From: Gongronella butleri
Taxonomy: Eukaryota > Mucoromycota > Mucoromycetes > Mucorales > Cunninghamellaceae
Assembly (NCBI GenBank): GCA_025201375.1
Contig: JAIWZP010000059.1
Location: 1-64,000, forward strand
DNA: 64,000 nt
Reading direction: 5' to 3'
Shown here: positions 9,066 to 20,359 of the stretch, one piece after another
Numbering within the stretch: the first letter of the stretch is position 1
Layout of the letters: every line of letters starts with the position of its first letter
Notes under the pieces: model-generated
What the model saw: only the letters and a program-made list of their open reading frames with translations
The model's database searches: none
What the model was told of the DNA's origin: nothing
Made by a program: the position numbers and the translations under genes

Positions 9066-12000
9066 TTATCGTCTTCCGCCTCGACCGCGACCACCACCAC
9101 CGCGACCGCCGCCGCCACGACCACCTCCGCGGCCACCTCCACGGCCACCACCGCGTCCACCACGGCCGCTGCCGCCGCCACCACCAAAGCCGCCGCCACG
9201 CGCGTTCTTGTCTCTGCGCTTTGTGGCCTGGACGCGTGCCTTTCGGATTTGGCTGGCGTCTTTGAGCTCGTTTTGGGTACCGCGGCCGCCTTCGCGACGT
9301 TGGCCGGTGGCCTGGCGTTTGTTGGAGCCAAAGGAGGATTTGGACTTTGTCTGGTCGTCATTGTCGTCGTCGCCACGCTTGCGCTTCTTGAGCTTGCGCT
9401 CATAATCGTGGGTGAGCGGGTCGAGATCCTTGGCTTCTTGCATCTTTGTGTGCTTGTAGCGGCGCTGCTGTGCCTTGAGGGCCGCCGAGGGCAATTCTTG
9501 CTCGCCCGTGCGCGGAAGAGCTGAGCGCGTCTTTTTCGCCCATTCATCGTAGCGGCCACTCTTGTACGACGCCGGAATCAACGCGCCACTCTCGGTACGG
9601 ATCATCTTTTTGTTGTCGCTGCCCACACCCGTGCCGCGCACGTACTTGTGCTTCTTGGCATCCCATCGAAGCTGCTTCTCCTTGTTGCGCATCGTGTCAT
9701 TCTCGTCTCCCAAAAGATCCAGCTGCGCACCAGATGCTTGCTCCGTGAAATTGCCACTGCGCATCGAATAACCACGCTCCGTGTCCGCGTCCTTTTGCGT
9801 GTACGAAATGTAAAACTCCTCATCGCGGTACGACGCACCTGAATAAAAATCAAAAAAAATGAAAAATGGTCAACAAAACCGCGTTTTTTTCTTCCATTTT
9901 CCCACTTTTTTTCCTTTTTTTTTTTTTTTACCCTTGTTGGCCGAGGACGCGGGCGTGCGGAAGGCGCGCTCAATTTCATCCTCATCGGCTTGCTCGACCA
10001 ATTCGGCGGCTGGAGCGTTGCTGGCTTCGGTTTTTGCCTTTTCCTTTGCTTGACGGACTTCCTCGTCCTCGGCAGCACCATCTTCGGCAACCTTCTTCTT
10101 GCGCAAGCCAATAAACGAGTCGACATTGGCGCGGCGCTCGCGCATGATGGCGGTGGCCTGATTCACCTTGCGCGTGCCGCGCTGGCCCACCTCAAAGATT
10201 GTCTCGGCAGGACGGAAGCCCGAAATCATGCTGATCATCGCCTGACGCTCTTGCTCCATGGCATTGTTGTTGTCCTCGTTCACTTTTGGAAATCATAAAA
10301 AAAGAAGTTGAGGGGTCAATGCCTCTTTTTTTTTTTTCTCCCAATCCATTGAGATTACTTACAGAGCAAGGGGTGGATTTCCTTGAAAGCTTTGCGCTTC
10401 ATGAGCTCCTTGGCACGCGCATAACTCTCGGGCGCGGCCTTTGGCTTGGTGCGCGAGTACAGCTTAAAAGCATTGTTGGCGGTCTTGACCTGGCCCTCGA
10501 GCTCTGCATCGGTGGCGACCTTGTCATTGAACCAACCGAGGTCGTCAAGCAACACATCCTTGGGGAATGTGCCGATGGACATGTCGTTGGTGTAATCGAT
10601 TTCTTCCTTTTCCGACCCAAGGACGAGCGGGCGCGTCAAAAAGAGCGCAAGATCGACCAAATAGGGCATTTCTTCGGCGGTGACCAGTGAGTACGCCCAG
10701 CCGCGGCGACCGGCACGTGCTGCACGGCCGACACGATGCACAAACACCTTGGACGACCCGGCAAAATCGTAATTGATCACGTTCTCGAGAATCGGGATAT
10801 CAATACCACGCGCCGCCACGTCCGTCACCACAAGCAAGTTCGTGTCGCCATTGCGGAACTTGCTGATCTGGATGTTGCGCGCCGTCTGGTCTAAGGAACC
10901 ATACACGTACGATACTTGGTACCCGAGCCCAAGCAGCAGACTCGACAAATATTCCACATGGTGCTTGGTCGACACAAAAAGAATCGTCTGCCGGTCCTCC
11001 TCCGTCGCAGAGCGTCGTTTGCCCTGCTTGGTCTTTACAGATTTCGGCAACTTGATCACATAGCGCAGCAAATACAACAATGCCGCCTCTTTTTCCACTT
11101 GTTGCACAGAGAAAAATGCCATCTAAAAATCGGTTAAGAAATCAAAAGGACACAGTGAATAAAAACAGAAAAAAAAATGTGGAGACGCGTCCGATCGCAC
11201 TTTTTTTCATTCTTTCATTTCTTACCTCCAGGTCCTGGCTGATCTTGGTATCGACGTCGAGACGGACAAGAGTGGGTTCCTGGAGACCGGCTTTGGCAAA
11301 ATCGACAAGTAACTTGGGCAGTGTGGCTGAAAAGAGCAATGTCTGACGATTGGAGGGGAAGCGCGACAGCAATTCGTGCAATTGGATGGCGAAACCCATC
11401 TCAAAAAGGCGATCGGCCTCATCAAACACGACGTATTCAACGGTGCGCAGGTCAAGTTCGGTCTCGACAACCAAGTGGAGAAGACGACCAGGCGTGGCAA
11501 TCAAAATGTCGGGATTGCTGGCCAGCATGCTGAATTGGTCGTCGAGCGAGTCGCCACCGACAAGCACACAGCTGCGCAAATCCGTGTATTTGCCCAATTC
11601 CTTGCACACCTTTTGTGTTTGCAGCGCCAATTCACGCGACGGCGACATGATCACGGCGCGCGCACCCACCTTGGCCGAGTGCTGCTTGAGACGCTCCAGC
11701 ATCGGGATCAAAAAGGCCGCCGTCTTGCCTGAACCTGTGCGCGCCATGCCAACAACATCCTTGCCCTCCATAATCACAGGAATACTCTTGCGCTGGATCG
11801 GTGTAGGCACATTGAAGCCCTTGTGCAGCACCGCCTTGAAGACATTGTGCGAGAGACCTAGAAAAAATTGAGGAAAAAAAGAGGAAAATGAGCAAAACAA
11901 GGAACAAAAAGAACAAAAGGAACAAAAAAGGAGCATTTCTCTCTATTTTTTTTTTTTTTTTTACCCATGGACTGGAAGCCGCCGGATTTCTTCTTTTTGC

Positions 12001-12505
12001 GATTGGCCTGGATGTTCTCATTTGTAATGAAGCGCTCCTCAGCATCGCTGTCCTCGTCTTCCACGTGGATGGCAGGCAAAACGGGTTGTTGTTGCTGCTG
12101 TTTCTTGTTTTTCGTCTTTTTGCCGTCGTCGTCATGGCCGTCAAGGTCGTCGGCGGCCGCCTGGGGCAGTGGCGCAGGCTTCTTGCCTTGCGACAGCGAC
12201 CCAAACATATCCATCTCGAGATCCGAGTCTTGATCGTTGTCCGAGTCGTATGCTTGCATGCCCAGACCACGGCCACTGCCGCTGCTCGGCACGATCTCAA
12301 AGTCCGAGTCCTCCTCGTCGTCCTTGTCCTTTTTGTTGTACTTGCGCTTCTGGTATTCCTTCTTCTTCAGCTTCGTGTTGGACATGGCTTTCTTCTCAAC
12401 AACATCGCCCTTGCCCTTGCCCTTGCTCGATCCATGTCCACCCGTGGCCTTGCCACCCGCAGACTTGACGTTGGTGGCCTTGCTCAGCGCTTTCTTCGCA
12501 GCCAT
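9066..12505 (-). CDS. DBP10: ATP-dependent RNA helicase Dbp10/DDX54
   Basis: Five exons (11965-12505, 11226-11857, 10363-11122, 9932-10282, 9066-9838) encode 1,018 residues. Dbp10 is a nucleolar DEAD-box helicase for 60S ribosomal subunit assembly. An acidic/basic N-terminal extension is followed by the Q motif (about 182-206, [11 protein letters not shown]), Walker A ARTGSGKT (219-226), DEAD (326-329), SAT (357-359), and [11 protein letters not shown] (520-530). The C-terminal region has DEEFYISY and [17 protein letters not shown], matching the Dbp10-specific C-terminal domain and separating it from Drs1/DDX27. The tail is a long RGG/GGGR array (from about 970), an RNA-binding element. The start was chosen as the first ATG of an open exon giving MAAKKALS. 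Long T/A runs sit in introns 1 and 4. Confidence 0.93.
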
Positions 12506-12744
12506 GCCAAACAATAAAAAAAAAAAAAGTAAAGAGAAGACGAAAAAGGAGCTGGAATAAAAAAAAAAATGCGCCCCTCGCAAATCCTTTCCACTGTAAA
12601 AAAGAAATGACAAGTTTAGACCAATCAAAGCATGCTATTTCGCCTCCTAAACTTACCTTTATTCAAGGTTGGAATCCTGTCATTATACTATGAAAAGGCC
12701 AAAAAAAAAGGGGGGACGGGTGAGGTGAGTGAGCTGCTGTGCAT

Positions 12745-12820
12745 CGCCCTCTTCCGTATAAAAGTCCTTACAGAGTGTTGAACACGATGAGTCGTTGGCA
12801 GAGCTGACTCTGAAAGGGCG
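12745..12820 (-). ncRNA. Candidate structured RNA (omegaRNA-like) past the Fanzor stop
   Basis: Hand folding on the minus strand suggests a closing stem between 12812-12820 and 12745-12754 (CGCCCTTTC with GAAGAGGGCG, one bulge), extended by CATC/GATG pairs outside. Inside it lie two short hairpins, CAGAG-TCAG-CTCTG (about 12800-12813) and ACGA-CTCA-TCGT (about 12784-12795). Fanzor and TnpB guide RNAs are usually made from the 3' end of the nuclease gene and the element end, which is where this lies. No energy calculation or covariation was possible, so this is only a candidate. Confidence 0.3.
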
Positions 12821-12873
12821 ACAGATGCCATCGACACGCGTTCTTGACTTGGTTTTATCGGTGCCCCGACCAG

Positions 12874-14705
12874 TCAATTGGATGGAGGATTGAAAGTTAC
12901 AAACGTAAATTGGCCCGGAGGTGGAGGTCTTGGTCGTGTTGGTCGTGGCCGCGGCGGCGCGGCTGGCGGCGCGGCTGGTGGCGCGGCTGGAGGTGGTTGA
13001 GGCGGTGGCTCTGCTGTGGATGGGCGCGCAAATGCGCGAGGAAATGACCCATGCAGCACCATGGAGATGCCTTTTTGTAGGATGTTGCGGCTGGCGTTGC
13101 GATCGCGGTTCCAATATGTCCAGCAGGTTTTGCACCGGAGGACAGAATATAAACGTTTGATCGCTTCTTGGCCAGATGAAGGGGCCGGCTCCTGCTGCGG
13201 CGGTGACGGATCGTGTGGCGGTGGGGACGGCTCGTGTGGCGGTGGCTGTGTCTCTTGGGGTTGTAGTGGCTGCAGCTGTTGGTGCTGTGGGCATGAAGAT
13301 GAGCATCAATCGCGTGCTTTTCCCTTTTTTTTTTTCTTTTTTTTTTTTTTTTGACGTACCTGGAAAGCATCAATCAAATTCTGCATGCGCTGGTGGTGTA
13401 GCAAATCCGACATTTCTTGCTCAAAGTCGTGCAAGGTACACTGGCGCTCTTGGAATTGCCCAAATGACATTGATTTGCGCAGAAGCCTGTGTTGGTGAAC
13501 TTGAGCCGCTGATTCGAGAAGCAAATGATCCATGTCTGTGCCGTCTTGCACTTGCTGTAGCTGGCCTTGCTGCAGTTGCAAATGCTCTGTGTGCTGGCGC
13601 TGCAAGAGGCTGCGGTATTCAAGGTCTTGCCGATCGAGCAGCTTGTCGAATTCACCACCCTGATAATCCATTAACACATTCACCTGATCATCATAGTGCT
13701 GGTGGAGCCATGGAGCTTCTCGGGGCATTGGTTGTTGGGTTGGGGCCGAGCCGGATGACGCAGACGCGCGATGCGGGACTGAGAGATCGACTGACACGTG
13801 CTCAAGCGTGCGCTGCTTGCAACAAGAGCAAACTTGAGACGTGAGATACTCGTCGATTTCGACGAATAAGAGGCGGTGTTGGTTGGCGGCTTCCTTGAAA
13901 AGCTTTTTCACTCGCTTTGGGAGGCCGGCTTGGGTGGATGAGCCGCGAAATACGCTCTCGCCCAGCTTGGCATCGCCAAAAAAGATACATGGCAGGCGTG
14001 CGTCGGAGGCGGTTGGCGCAGCTCGCCATTTTTGGCCCCTAAAAAGAAGAACATGTCAATGTGGGTCTTTTTTTCCATTTTTTCCATTTTTTTTTTTTTT
14101 TTTTTTACCTTGGGATGGGGTCAATATGGCCCGGCACAGTGGTGGGCGGGTTGATGAATTGGTTGACGATGGATGCGTCGGCCTTGTAGCGCATTCGTGA
14201 CACGTTAAACCGTCCTCGATTGACGCGCAAAGTATAAAATTGCAGGAGAGCGTTCAAATGTTGAGCCAGATAGGCCAAGTAGCGACTGAGAGCTGCGATC
14301 GAGACGGTGCGTGTGGTGGGGATGTTGCTCTCGATTTTCTTGATGCCATGCTTTTTCCTGATGCTGTCCAGCTCGCGACCCCATTGCCGTGCAGGTGCCA
14401 TGTACGATGCGCATGACATTTTCCGAAATTGATGAGGATGTTTCATGGGGGAGACATCCATCGTGCAACCATCCGCGGCCGAGACCAAATCGCGCTCGCC
14501 GGGGTCCAACCCCCACACATGGAAGTAAGGGAGATGCCAAGGTTCAAGGTCTGCAATTTCCAAGTGAGGGAACGTTTCTTGGGGGCGCGATGCTTTGGCG
14601 TATTGCATGCAAACTTTGTAGCCGTCTGTCGTGCAAATGTGTCGTGATGCCAAGTGAGGGGATTGTCTTGAAGGGGGGGGGGAAAAAGAGGCATGAGTTG
14701 TCCAC

Positions 14706-14740
<35 letters not shown>

Positions 14741-15853
14741 TGTGTGTTTTACCCTGCCAGGGCGCCGGGTCGGACGAGGACATCTTGGCGGATGACGTTT
14801 TCATAGGCGGCTTCCGTACGCGCTATTCTCTCGCCGGCCGCGGACATAATAGTTGGCATCGAATGCGCGTCCAGGGTGATGTGTGTACGTCTCATTGAAG
14901 ATGTGGGTGACGCGCCATATACTTTGCAGCGCTTGGTAGCGGGAGCGGGCGGAAAATGACATCGGGCGATCATATGCGGGTCGTGAGAGGCCCATTCTTG
15001 GCAGCGGCGCGACCAATACAACTCCTTGCGTGCCTTTTTGACGCTGGCTTGGATGGCATTCAGGGTGCCGACGCCGAGATGGTGCCACTTGCTTGTGTCA
15101 AAGGGCGGATGATCGAGTGCATCGCGGTCGTTGGCTGCTTGCACCATCGCTTTCGCAAGGCGTCTCTGCTGGCTACGGTTTAACACCACACCAATCTTTT
15201 TGATGGCCCTGTGAGCCCATGAGCGCGTGGTCTCGGTGCTGTACGGGTGGAGAGCGGCATTCGAACGCTCGGCGACATGGTCGAGCAACAACAGGTATTG
15301 ATGAAACACCTCTCGGAAGCGGCTGATGGTCGCCAAAGAGATTTTGCTGTACGCGGGGATGGCGACGCTTGCACCACGCGCAATGGCCAGCAAATCGTCT
15401 CTGGTCGTCGAATCGCCCCAATGTCGGCACCGCGCCCAAATCTGCATCGCTTCTTCTCTCACCGGGATGCCGTCGCGACGAAATGGAGAATTGACCAAGG
15501 TTATCACAGCCTGCATAGATGCCGTGTCGGCACTCAATGCCGTGCGCAACGCATCCACGGCTGCATTGACTTGTTCCACAGGCAGATCGTCGTCAATCGT
15601 AGGCATATTGGACTCCTCGTCGATGTCGAACCTTTCAAACAGCAGCGCTTTGACAATATTGAACGCCTTTCCCTTCTTGATCGTCTAAAATGAACGAGAG
15701 AGGGCGTGAGTGCGACCTCTTTTTTTTTCTTTTTCTTTTTCTTTTTTTTTTTTCTTTTTCTTCTTTTTTTTTTTCTTTTTCTTCTTCTCTTTTTTTTTTT
15801 TTTTTTTTTTTTTCTTTTTCTTCTTCTCTTTTTTTTTTTTTTTTTTTTCTTTT

Positions 15854-15915
<62 letters not shown>

Positions 15916-16946
15916 GGAATGTCATTTTGTAGCTGATGGCACATGAACGAGGCGAGGCGCTGGAAGAAACATTCTGTGACGAAATTGGATAAGCATGTTG
16001 AGAGGTCCGCATTCTGGTAATTAAGCACTGCAAAGTGCTCCAGGTGGCCGTGTGGACTGGAGATCGTGAGGGTTGGGTATTGTGCCATGAAATTCTCAAA
16101 GAGAGCCGCGATCCGGGGCCGATGCATGCCGAGAATCGTCTCGTCCGTCATTTGCTTTCGTAGAATGAGTTGTTGCACGCCGTGTTGAAATTCTTTTGTG
16201 TAAAGGCATGGTGGAAGCGGCTGCATCGCCTCGAATTGGGCCACGACGTAAAAATTGACAAACGCCAGCTTCACCACGCGCATCGCTGTCGCGAAGCAAC
16301 CAGTCTCGCGAATAGCTGACATCACCCCATCCTTGACGGCACCCTCCAAGTTCAAGACGCTGCTTAGCTTGCCAACACGCGTCACCGTGTGAAACTTGGT
16401 GCCAATCAAATCGGCCAATCGCTGCGCCTTCGTGGCACCACGATTGTACTTCTTTGGCTGCTTTTGCTGCATCGCGCGTCGTGCGTCCTTCCGGCCCTGC
16501 TTTTTTGCTCGCTTGGTGGCCACGGATTGCCTGCCTAGCACGCGGCGCTGCGTGTTGACAAGATGACCGGTGCTGGACCCTAAAAAAAAAAAAAAAAAGG
16601 CGTGTTGGTCTCTGAGGCACGCGCCCACCTCGTGCTCTTCACATGTATACTCGTCACCACCCCTCCTTTTCGACATGTATCTTTGTAACACACCCTTCAT
16701 ACCTTCACCTGGGTCGTCGTCGTCGTCATTGTCTTCGTCGTCTTCGTCGTCAGCTGCTTCTTGTTCCGCAAGTTCCTCTTATTAATGCACAAAACAAAGC
16801 AAAATAGGCTTTCAATTCGCGTCTGCGTGACGTGTATTGTCTTTTTTTTGCTTACGCTCGTGCTTTTTCTTATACCGCAAGTATTGCGATTGTTGTCTTG
16901 GCGTCAGGCCATCGAAATTTGTACGATTAAAAGGGGGTGTAAACAT
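12874..16946 (-). CDS. Fanzor-type RNA-guided nuclease (eukaryotic TnpB homologue)
   Basis: Seven exons on the minus strand (16856-16946, about 16703-16777, 15915-16579, 14753-15684, 14109-14666, 13360-14038, 12874-13284) join in phase to about 1,136 residues. Fanzors are transposon-linked relatives of TnpB that cut DNA using an RNA guide. The RuvC core is visible. RuvC-I is HVWGLDPGERDLVSAADG (Asp642). FFGDAK (about 793) and VEIDEYLTSQVCSCC (Glu837 in the DEY motif, then Cys844/Cys847) follow, and the last block is LRCKTCWTYWNRDRNASRNI (Cys1051/Cys1054, Asp1061 of RuvC-III). The Glu in DEY fits the shifted catalytic glutamate reported for Fanzors. The two CxxC halves of the zinc ribbon are about 203 residues apart, separated by a Gln-rich then Pro-rich insert. 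The tail is Pro/Ala-rich. The exon 2 donor is ambiguous (16703 or 16709, both in phase). No terminal repeats bounding a transposon were found. All key catalytic residues look intact. Confidence 0.85.
15721..15912. repeat. Near-pure T/C tract filling a Fanzor intron
   Basis: About 190 bp of T interrupted only by C, ending with 57 consecutive T (15856-15912). On the gene strand it is a poly-purine A/G run starting directly after the GT donor of intron 3 (15914-15685), so most of that intron is one purine tract. Sub-blocks of the type CTTTTTCTTCTTCTCT recur, suggesting slippage expansion. Confidence 0.9.
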
Positions 16947-19900
16947 GGCGGTTGAGATTGGGTGAATGAAAAGAAAGAACAAACAAAAAAAAAACGCGCC
17001 TTCCGAAAAAAAAAACACGGCCTTAATCCCGTGCCTGTCGGTCAATTAAAATCAGAGCCCGCCACTTATGACACAATCCATTTCCACACAAAAAAAAAAG
17101 AGATGGTGTGAGCAAGCGAAATGGAAAAGAAACGAGCGCGACGCGATAAGTGCGCTCTTGTGTCAGCCTAGAGACGTAATTTATTGTCAATCAAGGTGGA
17201 ACAGAAAAAAAAGAGAGCGAGAAAAAAAGAGAAAAGAAGAAAAAAATGGGAGAGAAAAAGGTAGAGAGAAAACGCCAAAATGGTGAGGCGAAAGAAGCCC
17301 TGTGCCAAAGTGCCCACCCTTGCAAATTTGGGCACCCCAGGGGCAAGTTGAATGGGAAATGCTTAGACAATTATAAGTTTTAGAAGAAATAATAATGACA
17401 GCCCACCAACGAGACACTGCAACAGCACGAAATGCATCCCATCGTGAAACGGCGCGCTAGAAAATCTGATCGGGACGCGACGCGCAAGCATGTTACTCGT
17501 CATTGGAGCTCGTCATCAGCAAATCAAACTTTAGTCGTGGCAAGCGTCCAAAATCAAAATCGAAAATTTGGGTTCCCAGAATTGCGCCAAACTCGCACAC
17601 AAGACAAAACACATGAAGAAACCACGAAAAACGACAAAAAGGAGATCGATCCGATTGCTCGGTGATTTTGGATTAAATTTCAACAACGAATTGCACGGGA
17701 AAAACGCGCTGATAGTGCCGCACTGAGGCGCCCAATAGCAAGAGGGGTACCAGATGCATTGATTTGAAAAGGAACAGACGCGTGTCACTCGATGCTTGAC
17801 GCGGTTTTTCACGCGTCGAAAATTGTCTATGAATTTAAAATCGCGTCGAACTTGCCCAAAAATGTCACTTTTTCAGAGATCACGCATGTCATCATACGCA
17901 GCGAGCCTTACTCTTGCTGGTGGTACATATTTCGTCAAGATACAGACACTAAATTTTTCCTTGAAGCGAAAAAATGGGACAAATTGCATTTTACGCTACA
18001 ACTAACCGATGGACCTCCAGGTTTTGGTGCCATTTTATCGGTAAACAAAGGGCCCTCCACCATGTAGTGAGATTGGCGTGGTGATCTGACGACCTAAATG
18101 TCACCATTTTCCGGAGGTCGACTGCACCCCTTGGAAATTTCGTGGTTTTTGAAAATAGACCTTGCGCCCCAGCCAGTGGCAGCAACGCGCTGAGTGTGGG
18201 CTCATTTGAAAGAGAAAGCGTGCAATTCACAGGTGAAAGCAGTTTCTTTCTAGTAGATTGTAAAACGATGGACAAAAGGCTATGATACAATAAAAGCGTC
18301 TTAATAGAAACATTGTCGACAACAACCTGATCGATCGCCAGTTTCACGGCACAGCAGGCGGGTAACACAAGCTCAATACACATGGAATAAGATTGATGCG
18401 TATTGGATCACGCATTGCTTGGCAATGTGCCTGCCTAAACTTCAAAGGTGTTCCAATTCGAGATCGCTCTCGCTAAAGTTATCCGATTTCTGTCAAATTT
18501 GAACCGGTTGTCCTTTGCAGACATCGAAAGCGATACAAAGTTAAAAGGCTTTAATTGTCGCATGGGAAAAGAAGATGCTCTACAAACCCCAAATTTGCAG
18601 AGTATATTGTATTACAGTATGATCCGGGAATGTTGACTCGCGGATAAATGTACTGCTTGATGGACGCAAAAGATAAAAAAAAAATAGGCTCGAATTTGAT
18701 GTCAATAGATAAGGCCAAAAACAAAAGCAAAATATATAATAATATGAACAGCCATGATGTGTGTTTTCGCTTATTTGTAAAATGACATGCGCAAACCGAA
18801 CGACCGGATACATGATCAGCGTACACTATTAAAAAATCAGACTTTGCATGTCGGGACCCAATGAGCACAATGCCATCAAACAGGGAGAAAATAAGAAAAC
18901 CCCAACCATTTTATAATATCCTTTTTTCCATGTTAGCCGGTTGAGCCGTGATCAACAGGCCCGCTGAGCAAAATATAACACACAATGGCACGTCGCCAGG
19001 GCTCCCCCCTCCTCCTTCGTGTAGACAAACTTCCGGGCTGAACGGCTAGTAGGATGCGGCCGCTTTTTTTTGTTTTTTACCAAAACGAGTCAAAACAACT
19101 CATTTTTTCTATCAATAATGGGTTGATTGTTCTGCACAATGACTTTGAATGCCGCTCGTTGCATTTTTTTTTTGCAAAAATTATTGTTGCAATGGCGATT
19201 TTTTTTCCGTCACGCTTGCCTACCTGCAGCGTGACCAAGTGCTTGCATGTTGACGCGTGCGCTCTTTTCTCAATTAGGAAAAGAAGGCACAATTTTTGTG
19301 GTCCCGCAGACACATTAGGATTTTCGGGAAATGTGGCCAATCAACAAATTGATGCCCTAATTTAGGCAAGTTTCTCCCGTGTTTTTTTAACGTGTTTGAG
19401 CCTGTCAAGTCGGAGCTTAAAATGTGCAAAAGGCTTTTTCAATTCAACGCACTGCGCCCCTCAGCTGTTCCTCGTCCCTGTGTGTTATGTAATCGCGTGA
19501 ATGCAAAGGTCCACGCCAATTATACGGCAAAAAGGAAACCCGCTGATAGTCATTTAAAGAGAATCGAATTTCTTCTTTTTTTGCCGCGCAAAATAGCCAT
19601 TTTCGCGAATATTCACATAGCAGTGCCCGAGGTGGCGCGACGCGTCCTCGCGTGTTGAAACGCAATGCACAAATTTTTGGATCAAAACGCTCTTTTCGCA
19701 GCCAATGATAACTAAAAATGTCAATATTGCCCCCAAAACCAATGAAAAGGCCCTTTTTTATCGTTTCTTTTATGATAATCCGAGTCGCAGCGCTCCTGGC
19801 CTATTCATTGACGTAGCTGCAGTCCTCAAGCTTTTTAATGGGCTCACACAAATATTTCTGCGATGACCAGATCAGGCGAATTCAAAGAAATTCAAGAAAA

Positions 19901-20359
19901 AATATTTTTTTTTTTTTTTTTTTTTTGCAAAATTAGACGTGAAATCTTGATCAACAGGTGCTCGAAAACATCCAAGCCGATGCAGATTGCTCGCCTGATT
20001 CGAATGAACCTGTTTCAAAGCTGTTGGATCGATCGAGGCCCCAGCAAAAGACCAAAACGATATTTTTTTTTCAGGTTAAAAAGTAGATGTGCTTTGCTAT
20101 TCTTTTGATTGGTCCCAGATTCGAACGCGAGAAAAATGTGCTTTTTACTGGCGTCATTGATCGCGTCCAGCATCCATCGCACGTTCATTGGCTACGATAC
20201 GACGCGCCTTTTGCTTTATTTGCTGAAGATCATCACGCAAATGTTCAAAGAAGCGTGTCCAAATTCTATTTTGGCCAGAAATCCTGATCCCGGGAGCACC
20301 ATCTCGAACGGGCGATGTTGTAGGATGAATCCATTTGCATTTTTATTTTTTTGTTCAAG
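16947..20359. other. 3.4-kb gene-poor region upstream of the Fanzor gene
   Basis: No coding gene could be supported. The first 500 bp hold A-rich runs and a possible hairpin near 17310-17330 (GTGCCCA..TGGGCAC). A family A repeat copy lies at about 17548-18170. From 18.2 to 20.36 kb the sequence is AT-rich with short unsupported frames only. The Fanzor promoter must lie at the start of this stretch, but no TATA box stands out. Confidence 0.6.
17548..18170 (+). repeat. Dispersed repeat family A, copy 1
   Basis: Resembles 42925-43560 (same strand) and 22950-23580 (opposite strand) along most of its length. Shared landmarks include GAATTGCACGGGAAAAACGCGCT, split here as GAATTGCACGGG plus AAAAACGCGCT (near 17690), CTTGACGCGGTTT (near 17797) and TCTGACGACCTAAAT (near 18087). 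In this copy the frame that begins MAWRSE in the other two is broken by a TGA and lacks the ATG (TTG at 18073). It is probably a decayed transposable element; the class is unknown. Confidence 0.65.

Noticed and set aside
9010..9405. Proline/arginine-rich 131-codon plus-strand frame
   Set aside because: Antisense of the RGG/GGGR array at the C terminus of Dbp10; the helicase frame is clearly the real one.
13173..13284. Pro/His-rich repeats in the last Fanzor exon as a CRISPR-like or satellite array
   Set aside because: They are codon-level repeats (CCG/CCA/CAC) within an in-frame exon between the Gln-rich insert and the zinc pair.
12683..13309. 208-codon Thr/Ala-rich minus-strand frame
   Set aside because: Shadow in a different frame over the last Fanzor exon; it lacks the CxxC and NRD motif found in the spliced frame.
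15690..15946. Open frames coding almost only Phe/Ser/Leu on the plus strand
   Set aside because: They are translations of the T/C tract in a Fanzor intron, open only because TTT, TTC and CTT contain no stop.
17300..17350. GC-rich hairpin GTGCCCA..TGGGCAC as an RNA gene or terminator
   Set aside because: Isolated short hairpin without further structure or context; reported only as part of the gap description.
20100..20170. GATTCGAAC sequence resembling a tRNA T-loop
   Set aside because: Flanking bases do not pair into a T stem and no acceptor or anticodon stem could be formed.
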